From a virus, in IMG/VR virus record IMGVR_UViG_3300010157_000130, positions 1-38,116 of that record: 38,116 bases of DNA; one strand, 5' to 3'. Under the pieces are notes generated by a model. It worked only from the letters and a program-made list of their open reading frames with translations. It did no database searches and was not told the DNA's origin. Positions 13,314-21,412 of this stretch are shown in pieces; within the stretch, counting starts at the first letter, position 1; every line of letters begins with the position of its first letter. The position numbers and the translations under genes were made by a program.

Positions 13314-16300
13314 TTACTCGTGATGTACTTTTGAGAAACCGTCTTTTCCTTTTGTGATTTCTATGTGAGCGTCAACAACGTCTCTTATAGTATCTATGTG
13401 GGATATCATAACTATGAATTTGAATTGAGTCTTAAGGTAGTCTAAAAGTATTGATATATTCCCCATATTACTTTGATCCAGCGCGCCAAACCCTTCATCT
13501 ATTGCCAGAAAATTTGGTCTTGGAAGTGAAGTTGTATTGATCAATGAAGACCGTATTGCTAAAGTAGACACGAATTTCTCCATCCCAGAACTTAATTCTA
13601 TAGGCCATTTTCTATCCTCATCATACTCAAGGAAAGCGTTTATATTTTTGCCGTCTGACTCCATCACTATCTTAAAATCTACTACTTGAGAAAGAACATT
13701 ATTGATATCTTCTTGTATTCTTGGTATCACAGAGCTTATTATATCATAGGGCAGTCCATCTCTTCCTGTTGCCGATAGATAGTATTCATAGTACTTGAAT
13801 TTCTCTTCAAGTGATTTTAGATTTTCTATATTTAGCTTTGCATTCTCTATTTCCTTTTGAGTTATCTGGATATTAGTATTGCAATTCATTAGATCTTCTG
13901 AAATAATCTTTAATGCTGTTTTTAGAGTATCTATTGCAGTTTGAATCTCTTTGAGTTGCGTTGTTATCTCTTGGTTTAGTTTTATGGCAGCTTCTTTCTG
14001 CTTATATTGCTTTACGTTGTCATCTATCTCCTTTATGGATAAGTCCTTCTGGTGTAGCTCTAGGGTAAGCTTATCGATATTGGATTCTACCCTTAGCTTC
14101 TCATTTATTTTTTTATCCAGATTATTTTGTAAATTATCCCACGAGGTAACAAGTTTCTTAATAATCTCTATATTTTCTCTCAGGGTTTTTAAGTTATTTA
14201 CTACACCGCGCGCTTCTTCTTTATCTTTTTCTATAGAATCTCTTGTTGATATTGCGTCTTTTACAAAAACATTATCCATGCAAAATTGACAATTCTCATC
14301 ATATTTCAAATTCTCAAGATTTTTCATCTTTTCGAGTTTATTTGTGAGATCAGTCTTTAGCTTTTCTACTTGAATCGAAAGATTCTTTTCTGTATTTATA
14401 AGACTTTGTAGCTCAATCTTGCTGCCATTGAGGATCATTATATCTACTTTTTGAGCCTCATTTTCTATAGGAATGAGCTCTATTTTTAGATCATCTAAGT
14501 TCTTTTCTAATACTGCCCTATCTGATTCAATCTTAGTCTTAGATCTTTCTAGATTTTCTTTTCTAGATTCTAAACCTTCTATGTCGAGTATCTTTGAGTC
14601 TATCTGAACTATCTTAGAGCTTAGTTTCATGTATTTACCACTCTCCTTTTCTATCGATTTTTCTAAGTCTTTTTTGTCTTTTTGTAATTGACGATACTCG
14701 TTTGAATATGCTTTAGTATAATCTTCTAGCTCTTTAAGCTTTGTAAAATGGTCTATCTTTTTATATTCCTTTATGAGTACTGAGAATTCTTTTATATCTT
14801 CGTTTGCTGAAAAATACAGATCTTCAAATACTTTTATATCAAGGAACTGGGAGAGTAAATCCTTTCTCTCAGTCTGACTCATATCAATAAAGCCAGTATT
14901 ATTATTTTGCATAGACATACTCGTTAGGACAAAATCCTCATACGAACCTATGATCTCTCTTATCTTTGCATTTGTACCGTATCTATCATCTCCATTTAAA
15001 GATATTACCGCACCATTTTCTTCCGTATAATAGAAGTTTACGTCCTGTTTTACATTTTCTGATTTTGGTCTATATGATGCTTTTCTTTCTATCGTGTAGA
15101 TCTTTCCATCAAGCTCAAAATTAAATTTACAGTGAAACTCTCGTGATTTATTATTCATTACTAGTCCCGCTTTAGAAGTCTTAGAACACTTATCAAAAAG
15201 ACAATATACCAATGCTTCTATGCTCGAGCTTTTTCCAGATGCGTTTTGAGCGAATATACCATAGACCCCCTCCATTCCAGAAAAATCTATGACGTTATCT
15301 TTGCCATAACTGAACATATTTGAGAACTCTAATCTTCTTGGGCTCCATTGTATGTTCCTTGTAATTTCAGATTTTGGTATCTTATCATTTACGATCTTAT
15401 TTAGCTCACAAACTTTTAATATCGCTTCTTCAGTAAGATTAAACTTATTTTTAAGATACTGAGATAAATGCATATTTTGATACCCCACGTCTCTTACATT
15501 TATTGCGTTGGTACTCTGGTGGGAAGATGTCGCGGAGAAGTCATTCATTGTTTGGTGTGAAAGTTCTATGATATTTCTATCCTTTCGTATCTCAGCGGCT
15601 ATTTCTTTTATCAAAGTAGGCGGTGTATTCTTTGATCTAAGTCTAAGGTATAAGTTCTTAGGAAGATGCTCAGGTATATCTAGATGTATTCCATTCTCAA
15701 TGTATAGTGTATAGAAAGCAGTATCATTTTCTATAGGAACATACTGTGCACTTTTAGATTCTAAATCCCAGACCATTATACCATGCTCTAATGATTCACC
15801 ATGATTCTGTTGCACAAGGGAACCACAATATGCTATTGTCTTAGCTTCATTTAAAAATTGTGTCTTGTGAATATCTCCCAAAAGTACTAGATCATATCCA
15901 TCAAAATCAGCAACGTTTATTGAATTGCCGCTGAGTGAAAAATCAGCGTCTGTGAGTGAGTTATTGACAGGACCGTGATACATACAAATCTTGAAGTCAG
16001 ACTTTACTTTTGAAGCTTTTATGTATTTCTTAGGTTCATCAAATACAGACCAATGCACAAAATCAACATTTGCCATTCTAAAAATACCAGTGTCTTTTAT
16101 GTATGTAATGTTTTTATCCCCCATTGCATTTATAATAGGAGTAAGACTGTCCATTCTGTGGTTATTATTCAGATTAGCATCATGGTTTCCTGGGATTACT
16201 ATTGTGGGTAGTATGGAAGACATCAATTTCAAAAAGTTTTGCGTCTCTTCTACAAGTTCAGGTGTAATATCAGTCTTGGAATGCACTATGTCTCCAGTAA

Positions 16301-16469
16301 TGCAGATAATACTCTCTTCTGTCTTTGTTGACCTTATGTATTCAGCCAAAGTCTCAAATACTCGCTTATACTCATCATGGCGCTTAAAATTTCTTATATG
16401 AATATCACTTACGTGGTAAATCTTCTTGATCTCCTTTATACTTGATTCTATCTTTATTGGTTTTAGCAT
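13314..16469 (-). CDS. Fused gp47-gp46 (Mre11-Rad50/SbcD-SbcC) recombination nuclease
   Basis: 1051 residues joining both subunits of the Mre11-Rad50 complex, which processes DNA ends for recombination-dependent replication and repair. N-terminal calcineurin-like phosphoesterase: VSDIHIRN (D22, H24), TGDIVHSK (D60), PGNHDAN (N95-D97), MYHGPV (near 166) and LLGDIHK (near 197). A linker to about residue 375 leads to the Rad50 ATPase: RRLEFSNMFSYG, Walker A AQNASGKSS (near 406), long coiled coils, a zinc hook ENCQFCMD (CxxC near 729), ABC signature ELSSGMEKFVST (near 960) and Walker B FLAIDEGFGALD (near 990). In T4 these are two genes. All catalytic motifs are intact and there is no stop or frameshift. 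It overlaps the primase gene by 7 bases. Confidence 0.93.
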   Translation of the reverse strand: MLKPIKIESSIKEIKKIYHVSDIHIRNFKRHDEYKRVFETLAEYIRSTKTEESIICITGDIVHSKTDITPELVEETQNFLKLMSSILPTIVIPGNHDANLNNNHRMDSLTPIINAMGDKNITYIKDTGIFRMANVDFVHWSVFDEPKKYIKASKVKSDFKICMYHGPVNNSLTDADFSLSGNSINVADFDGYDLVLLGDIHKTQFLNEAKTIAYCGSLVQQNHGESLEHGIMVWDLESKSAQYVPIENDTAFYTLYIENGIHLDIPEHLPKNLYLRLRSKNTPPTLIKEIAAEIRKDRNIIELSHQTMNDFSATSSHQSTNAINVRDVGYQNMHLSQYLKNKFNLTEEAILKVCELNKIVNDKIPKSEITRNIQWSPRRLEFSNMFSYGKDNVIDFSGMEGVYGIFAQNASGKSSSIEALVYCLFDKCSKTSKAGLVMNNKSREFHCKFNFELDGKIYTIERKASYRPKSENVKQDVNFYYTEENGAVISLNGDDRYGTNAKIREIIGSYEDFVLTSMSMQNNNTGFIDMSQTERKDLLSQFLDIKVFEDLYFSANEDIKEFSVLIKEYKKIDHFTKLKELEDYTKAYSNEYRQLQKDKKDLEKSIEKESGKYMKLSSKIVQIDSKILDIEGLESRKENLERSKTKIESDRAVLEKNLDDLKIELIPIENEAQKVDIMILNGSKIELQSLINTEKNLSIQVEKLKTDLTNKLEKMKNLENLKYDENCQFCMDNVFVKDAISTRDSIEKDKEEARGVVNNLKTLRENIEIIKKLVTSWDNLQNNLDKKINEKLRVESNIDKLTLELHQKDLSIKEIDDNVKQYKQKEAAIKLNQEITTQLKEIQTAIDTLKTALKIISEDLMNCNTNIQITQKEIENAKLNIENLKSLEEKFKYYEYYLSATGRDGLPYDIISSVIPRIQEDINNVLSQVVDFKIVMESDGKNINAFLEYDEDRKWPIELSSGMEKFVSTLAIRSSLINTTSLPRPNFLAIDEGFGALDQSNMGNISILLDYLKTQFKFIVMISHIDTIRDVVDAHIEITKGKDGFSKVHHE

Positions 16470-17401
16470 AATGATATTTGCATTTTTAACATTAATAGTC
16501 TTGAAGCTGTCATTGGTTGTGCGTTATGTAAGTATTGTATCATTCCCTCAAATCCTATCTCAGAGGGGTCTTTTCCATTGAGTTGTATGAGATAGACTTC
16601 CTTGCCTAGATCTATAAGTCGCTGAGCATGATCTATCGATTCCATTATTGCATCCTCATCAAGCGCCAAGTATATCGTTTTGACTTGTGGCTGTAAAAGC
16701 TTTATCATCAAGGCCTTGGGTATTGTCTTTCCAAATAGAGGTATCGCGTTTCTTTTTATAGCTATCGCATCAAATACACCTTCGCAAAGTATTACTGGGA
16801 CATTCCAATTAATGTAATATTCAAAGCCAATCATCTCAGATTTATTACAAGACGGGGAATCTATCTTCTGCTTAGGATCTGTTTCGAATGATCTTGCTAC
16901 AAAGTAATTAATTCTACCATTTGAATCATATGAGGGCACTACTACCTTATTTCGGTATCTTCCAGTCTTACAGTAACCCATATTATATTTTTGGATATCT
17001 GCAGACGTAATCATTCTTTTTTTCAAGTAGACCAACGCTTGTCTTTTATCTAAACTCTTATCTAACGGATCACTTAGACTGATGAATTCCTCTGGTATAA
17101 TTATGGTTTTTACATCTTTTTCGATTTCTATCTTCGTAGTATCATTAACAAAATAACCCTTCATTTCGAGTATTGCTTCTGATGGTGCTGATATCTTTTT
17201 GAGTAATGATACTGGTGTTTTGCCTGTGGTTTTAGGATGACATGTGAAACAATTATAAGCTCCAGATATCACGTTCACCATGAGTTTTGGGTTTTTATGC
17301 TTGCATATTGGACAGTAATACGCATAATCCCCCTTTGCGAGTTTTTTGCCTTTGCCTAAATAAACATCCAATAAACATTGAACTAAGTTAGAATTATCCA
17401 T
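16463..17401 (-). CDS. 61: DNA primase (T4 gp61 / DnaG-type)
   Basis: 312 residues. An N-terminal zinc ribbon has C30, C33, C51 and C54 (CPICKHKN and CFTCH). A central region with KKRMITSADIQKYNMGYC precedes a TOPRIM domain with VILCEGVFDAIAI (E207), IYLALDEDA (D248, D250) and GKDPSEIG. This is the layout of bacterial-type primases trimmed to the phage gp61 length (T4 gp61 is 342 residues). It synthesises RNA primers for lagging-strand replication. First gene of the minus arm, starting beside the divergent intergenic region. Its stop overlaps the start of the gp47-gp46 fusion, linking primase and recombination nuclease expression. No helicase gene is in the window. Confidence 0.9.
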   Translation of the reverse strand: MDNSNLVQCLLDVYLGKGKKLAKGDYAYYCPICKHKNPKLMVNVISGAYNCFTCHPKTTGKTPVSLLKKISAPSEAILEMKGYFVNDTTKIEIEKDVKTIIIPEEFISLSDPLDKSLDKRQALVYLKKRMITSADIQKYNMGYCKTGRYRNKVVVPSYDSNGRINYFVARSFETDPKQKIDSPSCNKSEMIGFEYYINWNVPVILCEGVFDAIAIKRNAIPLFGKTIPKALMIKLLQPQVKTIYLALDEDAIMESIDHAQRLIDLGKEVYLIQLNGKDPSEIGFEGMIQYLHNAQPMTASRLLMLKMQISLC

Positions 17402-17567
17402 ATTAAAAGAATATACTGAAAATACTAATCAAAAAAAAATTTTAAAAAAAAGTGATAAAAAGTTTTTTTATTTCGGAATTTTGTTTATATTAGTTCTAGG
17501 GGAAAGGGGAGAGGAGGAGGAAAGAAAAGAATATAGACTATATATAAGTATAATAAAGTAATAAAGA
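17402..17567. promoter_or_regulatory. Divergent intergenic region with A/T tract and purine tract
   Basis: 166 bases between the outward-facing primase and small-acidic-protein genes; it must hold promoters for both arms. 17431-17451 is pure A/T with long A runs. 17498-17531 is an unbroken 34-base purine stretch with two GGGG runs and GAGGAGGAGG. TATAAT occurs at 17549-17554, 13 bases before the plus-strand ATG, without a convincing -35. No clear Bacteroidota-type (TTG / TAnnTTTG) promoter or hairpin terminator is seen. Confidence 0.5.
17498..17531 (+). repeat. 34-base uninterrupted purine tract
   Basis: Purine-only run starting AGGGGAAAGGGGAGAGG and ending in an A-rich GA sequence. G-rich sequence is rare in this AT-rich genome. 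The GGGG-AAA-GGGG-A-GAGGAGGAGG layout could form a two-tier G-quadruplex or a triplex. It lies 36-70 bases before the start codon, too far to act as that gene's Shine-Dalgarno. Confidence 0.6.
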
Positions 17568-17732
17568 ATGACTATTAATATAGAGGATTATAAGGAGAAT
17601 ATAGATCTTACAGAATCAGAGCTGGATATATTATATCTTTATTTAGATATAGAATATCAGAATATGAAAGATGAAGAAAGAGCTATATGGGCAGAGATCC
17701 TAGATAAAATTGACCCAGATGATGAAATATAA
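17568..17732 (+). CDS. Small acidic phage protein, 54 residues
   Basis: ATG at 17568 to TAA at 17730-17732. The product begins MTINIEDYKENIDLTESELD, then ILYLYLDIEYQNMKDEERAI, and ends LDKIDPDDEI. It is strongly acidic and probably a two-helix peptide. It is the first gene of the plus arm, just after the divergent regulatory region, and it overlaps the next gene's start by 14 bases. The coding-like composition, stop-start overlap and lack of another gene here support it. Not recognised; small acidic proteins at this position are often early regulators or host-interacting factors, but nothing here shows that. Confidence 0.65.
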   Translation: MTINIEDYKENIDLTESELDILYLYLDIEYQNMKDEERAIWAEILDKIDPDDEI

Positions 17733-18045
17733 AATTGTATTAGCGACACTAGCTGGATGTAAATCTTGTCAAGGACTTAAAGATCAGCTAACTGAGAATC
17801 AGATAAGTTTTGTAGATGTTCCATGTGATAAAGATCCTGGAATGTGTGACCAGCTTGAAAAATTAACTGGCGTTAGTCATTATCCTATAGTAATAATAAA
17901 AGATCTTACTCAGAACTTAGACTATGTTTATTTCACGAGTTTTGATTATAATGTATTAGGGAAAGAGAATAAAATAGATCAAAAAGTAAGAACAGTCGCA
18001 TTCTTTACTCCCCAGGAAATTATAAAAAAGATAAACAGTATATGA
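17719..18045 (+). CDS. Thioredoxin/glutaredoxin-fold protein
   Basis: 108 residues from the ATG at 17719 (a second ATG follows at once). An in-frame TTG at 17710 is less likely. MKYKIVLATLAGCKSCQGLK holds the first beta strand and a CKSC redox centre at the start of helix 1. HYPIVIIKDL provides the cis-proline typical of the fold. The size fits glutaredoxins. In T4-like phages such proteins reduce phage ribonucleotide reductase, but no reductase gene is in the window; the unusual KS dipeptide and a further CDKDPGMC pair (x6 spacing) suggest a different partner. It overlaps the HD-domain gene by 4 bases (ATGA). Confidence 0.8.
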   Translation: MMKYKIVLATLAGCKSCQGLKDQLTENQISFVDVPCDKDPGMCDQLEKLTGVSHYPIVIIKDLTQNLDYVYFTSFDYNVLGKENKIDQKVRTVAFFTPQEIIKKINSI

Positions 18046-18689
18046 TGAAACAATTGACAGAGCAGCAACTTATCGATAATGTAGCAAAATTCTACGACTT
18101 GATAAAGAAATATCTTCCAGATAATGCAAGGACAAAGAAGCTTATTAAATTCTACGAAGGAATAGAAGTAACTCTACTAACTTCTCCGGCATCAACTAAA
18201 ATAGATCATCACAATTGTTTCATAGGTGGATATGTAGATCACGTTATTAGAGTAACTGAAGCAGCGCTTGTAGTAGATAAGGTTTGGGATAAATTTGGGC
18301 AGATTAAAACTCACACGACAGAAGAACTTGTATTTTCTGCAATTAATCATGATTTGGGGAAACTCGGCACTAATGAACATCCATTTTATATTCCGCAATC
18401 TTCTGAGTGGCATCAAAAAAATCAAGGAAAGTATTTTACATATAATCCCGCAACTACACATATGAGGATTGCAGATCGAAGTCTATTCTATCTTCAACAA
18501 GCTGGGATACAAGTTACTGAGAATGAATATATTGCGATAAAAATACACGATTCATTATATGAACCAGGAAATGAAGCCTATTTAATAACTCATACTCCAG
18601 AATCAAAAATAAAGGGGAATTTACCCTACATTATACATCAGGCAGACTTTATGGCATCTAATGTAGAAAATCAAATAAATAAAGCATAA
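18042..18689 (+). CDS. HD-domain phosphohydrolase
   Basis: 215 residues. Metal-site motifs of the HD superfamily occur in order: a His-rich segment KIDHHNCFIGGYVDHVIRVT (first His of the site in GGYVDHV), INHDLGKLG (the HD dyad), H in THMRIADRSLFYL, AIKIHDSLYE, and the closing Asp in IIHQADFMAS. HD enzymes hydrolyse nucleotides, including cyclic nucleotides and (p)ppGpp, or phospho-esters. Which substrate applies cannot be told; a role in removing host signalling nucleotides or in dNTP supply is possible. It is co-translated with the redox protein upstream (ATGA) and ends one base before the next gene. Similar HD proteins are common in T4-like phages of marine bacteria. Confidence 0.85.
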   Translation: MMKQLTEQQLIDNVAKFYDLIKKYLPDNARTKKLIKFYEGIEVTLLTSPASTKIDHHNCFIGGYVDHVIRVTEAALVVDKVWDKFGQIKTHTTEELVFSAINHDLGKLGTNEHPFYIPQSSEWHQKNQGKYFTYNPATTHMRIADRSLFYLQQAGIQVTENEYIAIKIHDSLYEPGNEAYLITHTPESKIKGNLPYIIHQADFMASNVENQINKA

Positions 18690-18690
18690 T

Positions 18691-18963
18691 ATGATAACAA
18701 TAATTTCAATAGCAATTTGGCCTCTCACAATCATTGGATATGTGATCTGGAACCTATATAGTAAGAACATCAGACTTGAAAACATGCTCAAGAAGGAAGA
18801 TGAATTCGTAAGAAGCGTACTATCCTTGGCTGATAACATAGATAAGACAGCTGCAAAGATAGATGCAACTATGTGGGTATCAGCTGATCCAGAACTTAAA
18901 ATAATGTTTGAAGACATCAAGACTATGCAAGAGAGTATCAAACAATTCACTGGTAAACTATAA
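18691..18963 (+). CDS. Membrane-anchored coiled-coil protein
   Basis: 90 residues. Residues 2-22 (ITIISIAIWPLTIIGYVIW) form one transmembrane helix with a short N-terminus; the remainder is charged and helical with heptad-like leucines (RLENMLKKEDEFVRSVLSL) and ends KQFTGKL. It is predicted to sit in the inner membrane with a cytoplasmic or periplasmic helical rod. It lies between the HD hydrolase and the late sigma gene with gaps of only 1-2 bases. Function unknown; similar short membrane proteins accompany sigma/HD clusters in related phages as far as I recall. A lysis-inhibition or spanin role is not supported because no lipobox or second component is visible. Confidence 0.75.
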   Translation: MITIISIAIWPLTIIGYVIWNLYSKNIRLENMLKKEDEFVRSVLSLADNIDKTAAKIDATMWVSADPELKIMFEDIKTMQESIKQFTGKL

Positions 18964-18965
18964 AC

Positions 18966-19700
18966 ATGACAGAAGAAGTTTTATTGACAAAGAAAGGAAA
19001 ACCGAGGAGAAGAAAACCAAAGTCAAAGATAGATTACTTTACCTTAGATACGCAAGATGCAATTATCAGATATAGAGAGAGTGATAGTCAAGATGAAAGA
19101 AATAGGATATATAATAATGAGATTCATAACGCTCTTTATAAATTAGCAGAGAATATCATTCACACTTTTAAATTCTATCATACAGAAGTTGAAAATCTAG
19201 AGGATTTAAAATATGAAGTTATATCTTTCTTACTTCAAAAACTTCATTTATATGATATATCAAAGGGTAAAGCATATTCATACTTTGGAACTATAGCTAA
19301 GCGGTATTTGATTGCGTATTGTCAAAGAAACTATAATAAGCTTGTAGAAAAAAAATCACTTGATAATGCTGATAATGATGAAATGACAATAGACAGTCTA
19401 GTCATAATTCCTGGAAGTGGTCAATTAAATAGACTTGAAGTTATAGATGAGCTGATACAATATATGGAAATTAATATGTTCAGCATGTTTGAAAAAGAGG
19501 ATGATATAAAAGCAGCTGATTCTATAGTAGAGATACTTAAAAGATCAGATAATATAGACATCTCAAATAAAAAAGTATTGTACGTTTATGTTAAAGAGAT
19601 GGCGAATGTAAAATCAGCTTCTATAACCCACGTAATAAACAAAATGAAAATTATATATAGGGAAATACTAAATAGAAAAATAGAAAACGACGATTACTAA
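18966..19700 (+). CDS. 55: Late-transcription sigma factor (T4 gp55-like)
   Basis: 244 residues. A basic N-terminus (KKGKPRRRKPKSK) precedes a sigma-70 region 2-like core: an Asn/Glu-rich helix, then FLLQKLHLYDISKGKAYSYF and GTIAKRYLIAYCQRNY. The last part parallels the 'FD..KG..FSTYA...I' core that melts the -10 element. No region 4 is evident, as in T4 gp55, which relies on gp33 and the sliding clamp. The predicted role is to direct host RNA polymerase to late promoters. Its stop is immediately followed by an ATATTTATA element and the first baseplate-cluster gene. The protein is larger than T4 gp55 (185), mainly in the C-terminal helical part. Identity rests on motif pattern and position. 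Confidence 0.75.
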   Translation: MTEEVLLTKKGKPRRRKPKSKIDYFTLDTQDAIIRYRESDSQDERNRIYNNEIHNALYKLAENIIHTFKFYHTEVENLEDLKYEVISFLLQKLHLYDISKGKAYSYFGTIAKRYLIAYCQRNYNKLVEKKSLDNADNDEMTIDSLVIIPGSGQLNRLEVIDELIQYMEINMFSMFEKEDDIKAADSIVEILKRSDNIDISNKKVLYVYVKEMANVKSASITHVINKMKIIYREILNRKIENDDY

Positions 19701-19708
19701 TATTTATA
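19701..19708 (+). promoter_or_regulatory. ATATTTATA late-type element
   Basis: CTAATATTTATATAGAAAAG, starting directly after the sigma gene stop and 12 bases before the ATG at 19721. It would drive the baseplate operon. Confidence 0.5.
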
Positions 19709-19720
19709 TAGAAAAGAAGT

Positions 19721-20083
19721 ATGGCTATGGATTTAAGTCAGACGGTATTCGAGGGAAAAAAGCTTGAAGATCTAGTCAAAGAAGTATACAATAATCATAA
19801 GGATCAAGATCAGAAATTGAAAACAGAGATCACTCGATTAGCTGGGATGATATCAAATCCTGGAGATGCTGTGGTGATTATACCAATGCTAAAGGGTCTT
19901 ATGGATTCTAGCTTAAAGAATGATGAAACTATCCTAAAACTAGTAACTGTATTCCAAAAGGCGAGTGATAGTGCTAAATCAGATGGTGAAGATCTTGGAA
20001 TACTTACAGAAAAAGACGTAGAGCAATTGTTTCAGGAAATTAGTATTATAAAGGCACCAAAAACAAAAGAAAGTGTCAAATAG
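19721..20083 (+). CDS. Helical protein opening the baseplate operon
   Basis: 120 residues, mostly helical: FEGKKLEDLVKEVYNNHKDQ begins a probable coiled coil, followed by ITRLAGMISNPGDAVVIIPM and a helical remainder ending KAPKTKESVK. No enzyme motif. It is the first gene after the sigma factor and overlaps the hub gene by 11 bases. The position suggests a baseplate assembly factor or small structural protein; I do not recognise it as a specific T4 protein. ATG at 19721 follows the late-type element. Confidence 0.7.
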   Translation: MAMDLSQTVFEGKKLEDLVKEVYNNHKDQDQKLKTEITRLAGMISNPGDAVVIIPMLKGLMDSSLKNDETILKLVTVFQKASDSAKSDGEDLGILTEKDVEQLFQEISIIKAPKTKESVK

Positions 20084-20981
20084 CCTAGGGCAATCACAAG
20101 GATCTGGACGTGGAAATGGCGGCGGTTCTCTTTTTTATATAGGAAGGGTCACTCAAATAGTATTGAATCCTTATGTAGATAATACAAAGACACCAAATTA
20201 CGATTATAAAACACCGGCAGATATAGGGAAAATAAGATTTGATAGAATCTATTCATCTGTTACTGGAACTAAAAATAGTAACGAGAATGACTTTGCGTAT
20301 CCAATATTTAGTTTTGTTAAGCAATATCCACTAGTAGGTGAAATAGTAGCGATATTTCATGGTCCATCAGATGGTTTAAATGATAGCAAAGATAATCAGA
20401 AGCTCTTTTATATGCCAGCTTATGCTCTTTGGGGCGCTGTCAATCATAATGTAATGCCAAATATAGCAGAAATGAGTCAATTCTATTCAAGCTATAAATC
20501 AAAACCGGGTTATCAAGGGGCATCAATTAGTGCTCCAGAGTTTCCAAAAGGTTATACATTCACTGAATCTGATATAAAAGCGTTAACCCAATTTGAAGGA
20601 GATAGTATACTAGAAGGAAGATTTGGTCAGTCTATAAGATTTGGGTCCACTGTTACTAAATTTAAAGGATTTAATGAATGGTCTGATACTGGGAATAATG
20701 GAGCTCCTATAACTATAATAAGAAACGGTCAAGGGGCATTAACTGATCCTCAAAATAAATTCGCTAGTACAGTAGAGGATATAAATACAGACGGGGCTTC
20801 TATATATATGACAAGTGGGCAAAGAATAGTAATAGATGATCTCAGTAATTTTCCACAAAAAACATACGGTAATCCTGTTGCTTCTACCGAAGTATCTAGT
20901 ACTAATACAATATTCCAAATCCCAGCTTCTCATGATTATACATCTGCTGCCGATCAAGATAAATACACACTCAGTCCATGA
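20073..20981 (+). CDS. Baseplate hub OB-fold protein (gp5-like N-terminal part)
   Basis: 302 residues with a GTG start at 20073 overlapping the previous stop. After a Gly/Ser-rich N-terminus comes LFYIGRVTQIVLNPYVDNTK, then AYPIFSFVKQYPLVGEIVAI, the hallmark of gp5/VgrG-type OB domains in which 'P..GE.V.I' strands form the barrel. Near residue 180 DSILEGRFGQSIRFGSTV is a conserved signature of this phage family. The C-terminal 60 residues are low-complexity and end near a predicted beta region (YMTSGQRIVIDDLSN). No lysozyme domain is inserted, unlike T4 gp5. It overlaps the spike gene by ATGA. Assigned as the central hub that carries the spike. Confidence 0.75.
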   Translation: MSNSLGQSQGSGRGNGGGSLFYIGRVTQIVLNPYVDNTKTPNYDYKTPADIGKIRFDRIYSSVTGTKNSNENDFAYPIFSFVKQYPLVGEIVAIFHGPSDGLNDSKDNQKLFYMPAYALWGAVNHNVMPNIAEMSQFYSSYKSKPGYQGASISAPEFPKGYTFTESDIKALTQFEGDSILEGRFGQSIRFGSTVTKFKGFNEWSDTGNNGAPITIIRNGQGALTDPQNKFASTVEDINTDGASIYMTSGQRIVIDDLSNFPQKTYGNPVASTEVSSTNTIFQIPASHDYTSAADQDKYTLSP

Positions 20982-21412
20982 TAAAGCCAGAATTTCCATA
21001 TAAAGGCAACCAAGTCATAATAACCTCTGAAAGATTATTATTCCATTCTAGAAAAGATGGAATTTTTCTATTTGGTAAAGCTACTATAGGACTATCCTCT
21101 GTTGGAACTATAAATATAGATTCTAATGAGGGTATTAAAATGAATGCTCCATATATAGAACTAGGTCTAAATGCTCAGACTTTAGGAGAATCAGCAGTAT
21201 TAGGAGATACTTTGACTTCTATACTTTCAAACTTAAATTCTGCCTTGTCTTTAGTTGCAAATGGATTAAGCAACGTTGATGGTAGCTCAGAAGAGTCTGT
21301 GGCCACATCTATGTCAATACTTAGTACAGTTGGAGATAGCTTAGTAAGCGCAACAAATGATTTTAGTAATAGATTAGATGGAATAACATCTGATACTGTA
21401 TATTTAGTATAA
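20978..21412 (+). CDS. Probable central spike (gp5 C-terminal-like) as a separate gene
   Basis: 144 residues. The first 65 residues have beta-strand repeats (QVIITSERLLFHSRKDGIFL, then GKATIGLSSVGTINIDS, then GIKMNAPYIELG), the pattern of the 'D-x-I..S...I.L' beta-prism of gp5 and VgrG needles. The C-terminal half is helical with many Ser/Asn (LTSILSNLNSALSLVANGLS). In T4 this region is the C-terminal domain of gp5; here it is a separate cistron tightly coupled to the OB-fold gene (4-base overlap). Its TAA overlaps the following ATG. Trimeric assembly is expected by analogy. Confidence 0.7.
   Translation: MIKPEFPYKGNQVIITSERLLFHSRKDGIFLFGKATIGLSSVGTINIDSNEGIKMNAPYIELGLNAQTLGESAVLGDTLTSILSNLNSALSLVANGLSNVDGSSEESVATSMSILSTVGDSLVSATNDFSNRLDGITSDTVYLV

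Noticed and set aside
17511-17520. GAGGAGGAGG as Shine-Dalgarno for the 54-residue gene
   Set aside because: It lies 47 or more bases from the ATG at 17568, and the other genes here do not use such sites.
17710-17718. TTG start for the thioredoxin-fold gene
   Set aside because: Two ATG codons follow within 15 bases and give a product that begins right at the first beta strand.
20778-20785. TATAAATA on the plus strand inside the hub gene as a late promoter
   Set aside because: The string arises often in coding sequence from Ile-Asn codons (ATA AAT A); there is no gene start nearby.
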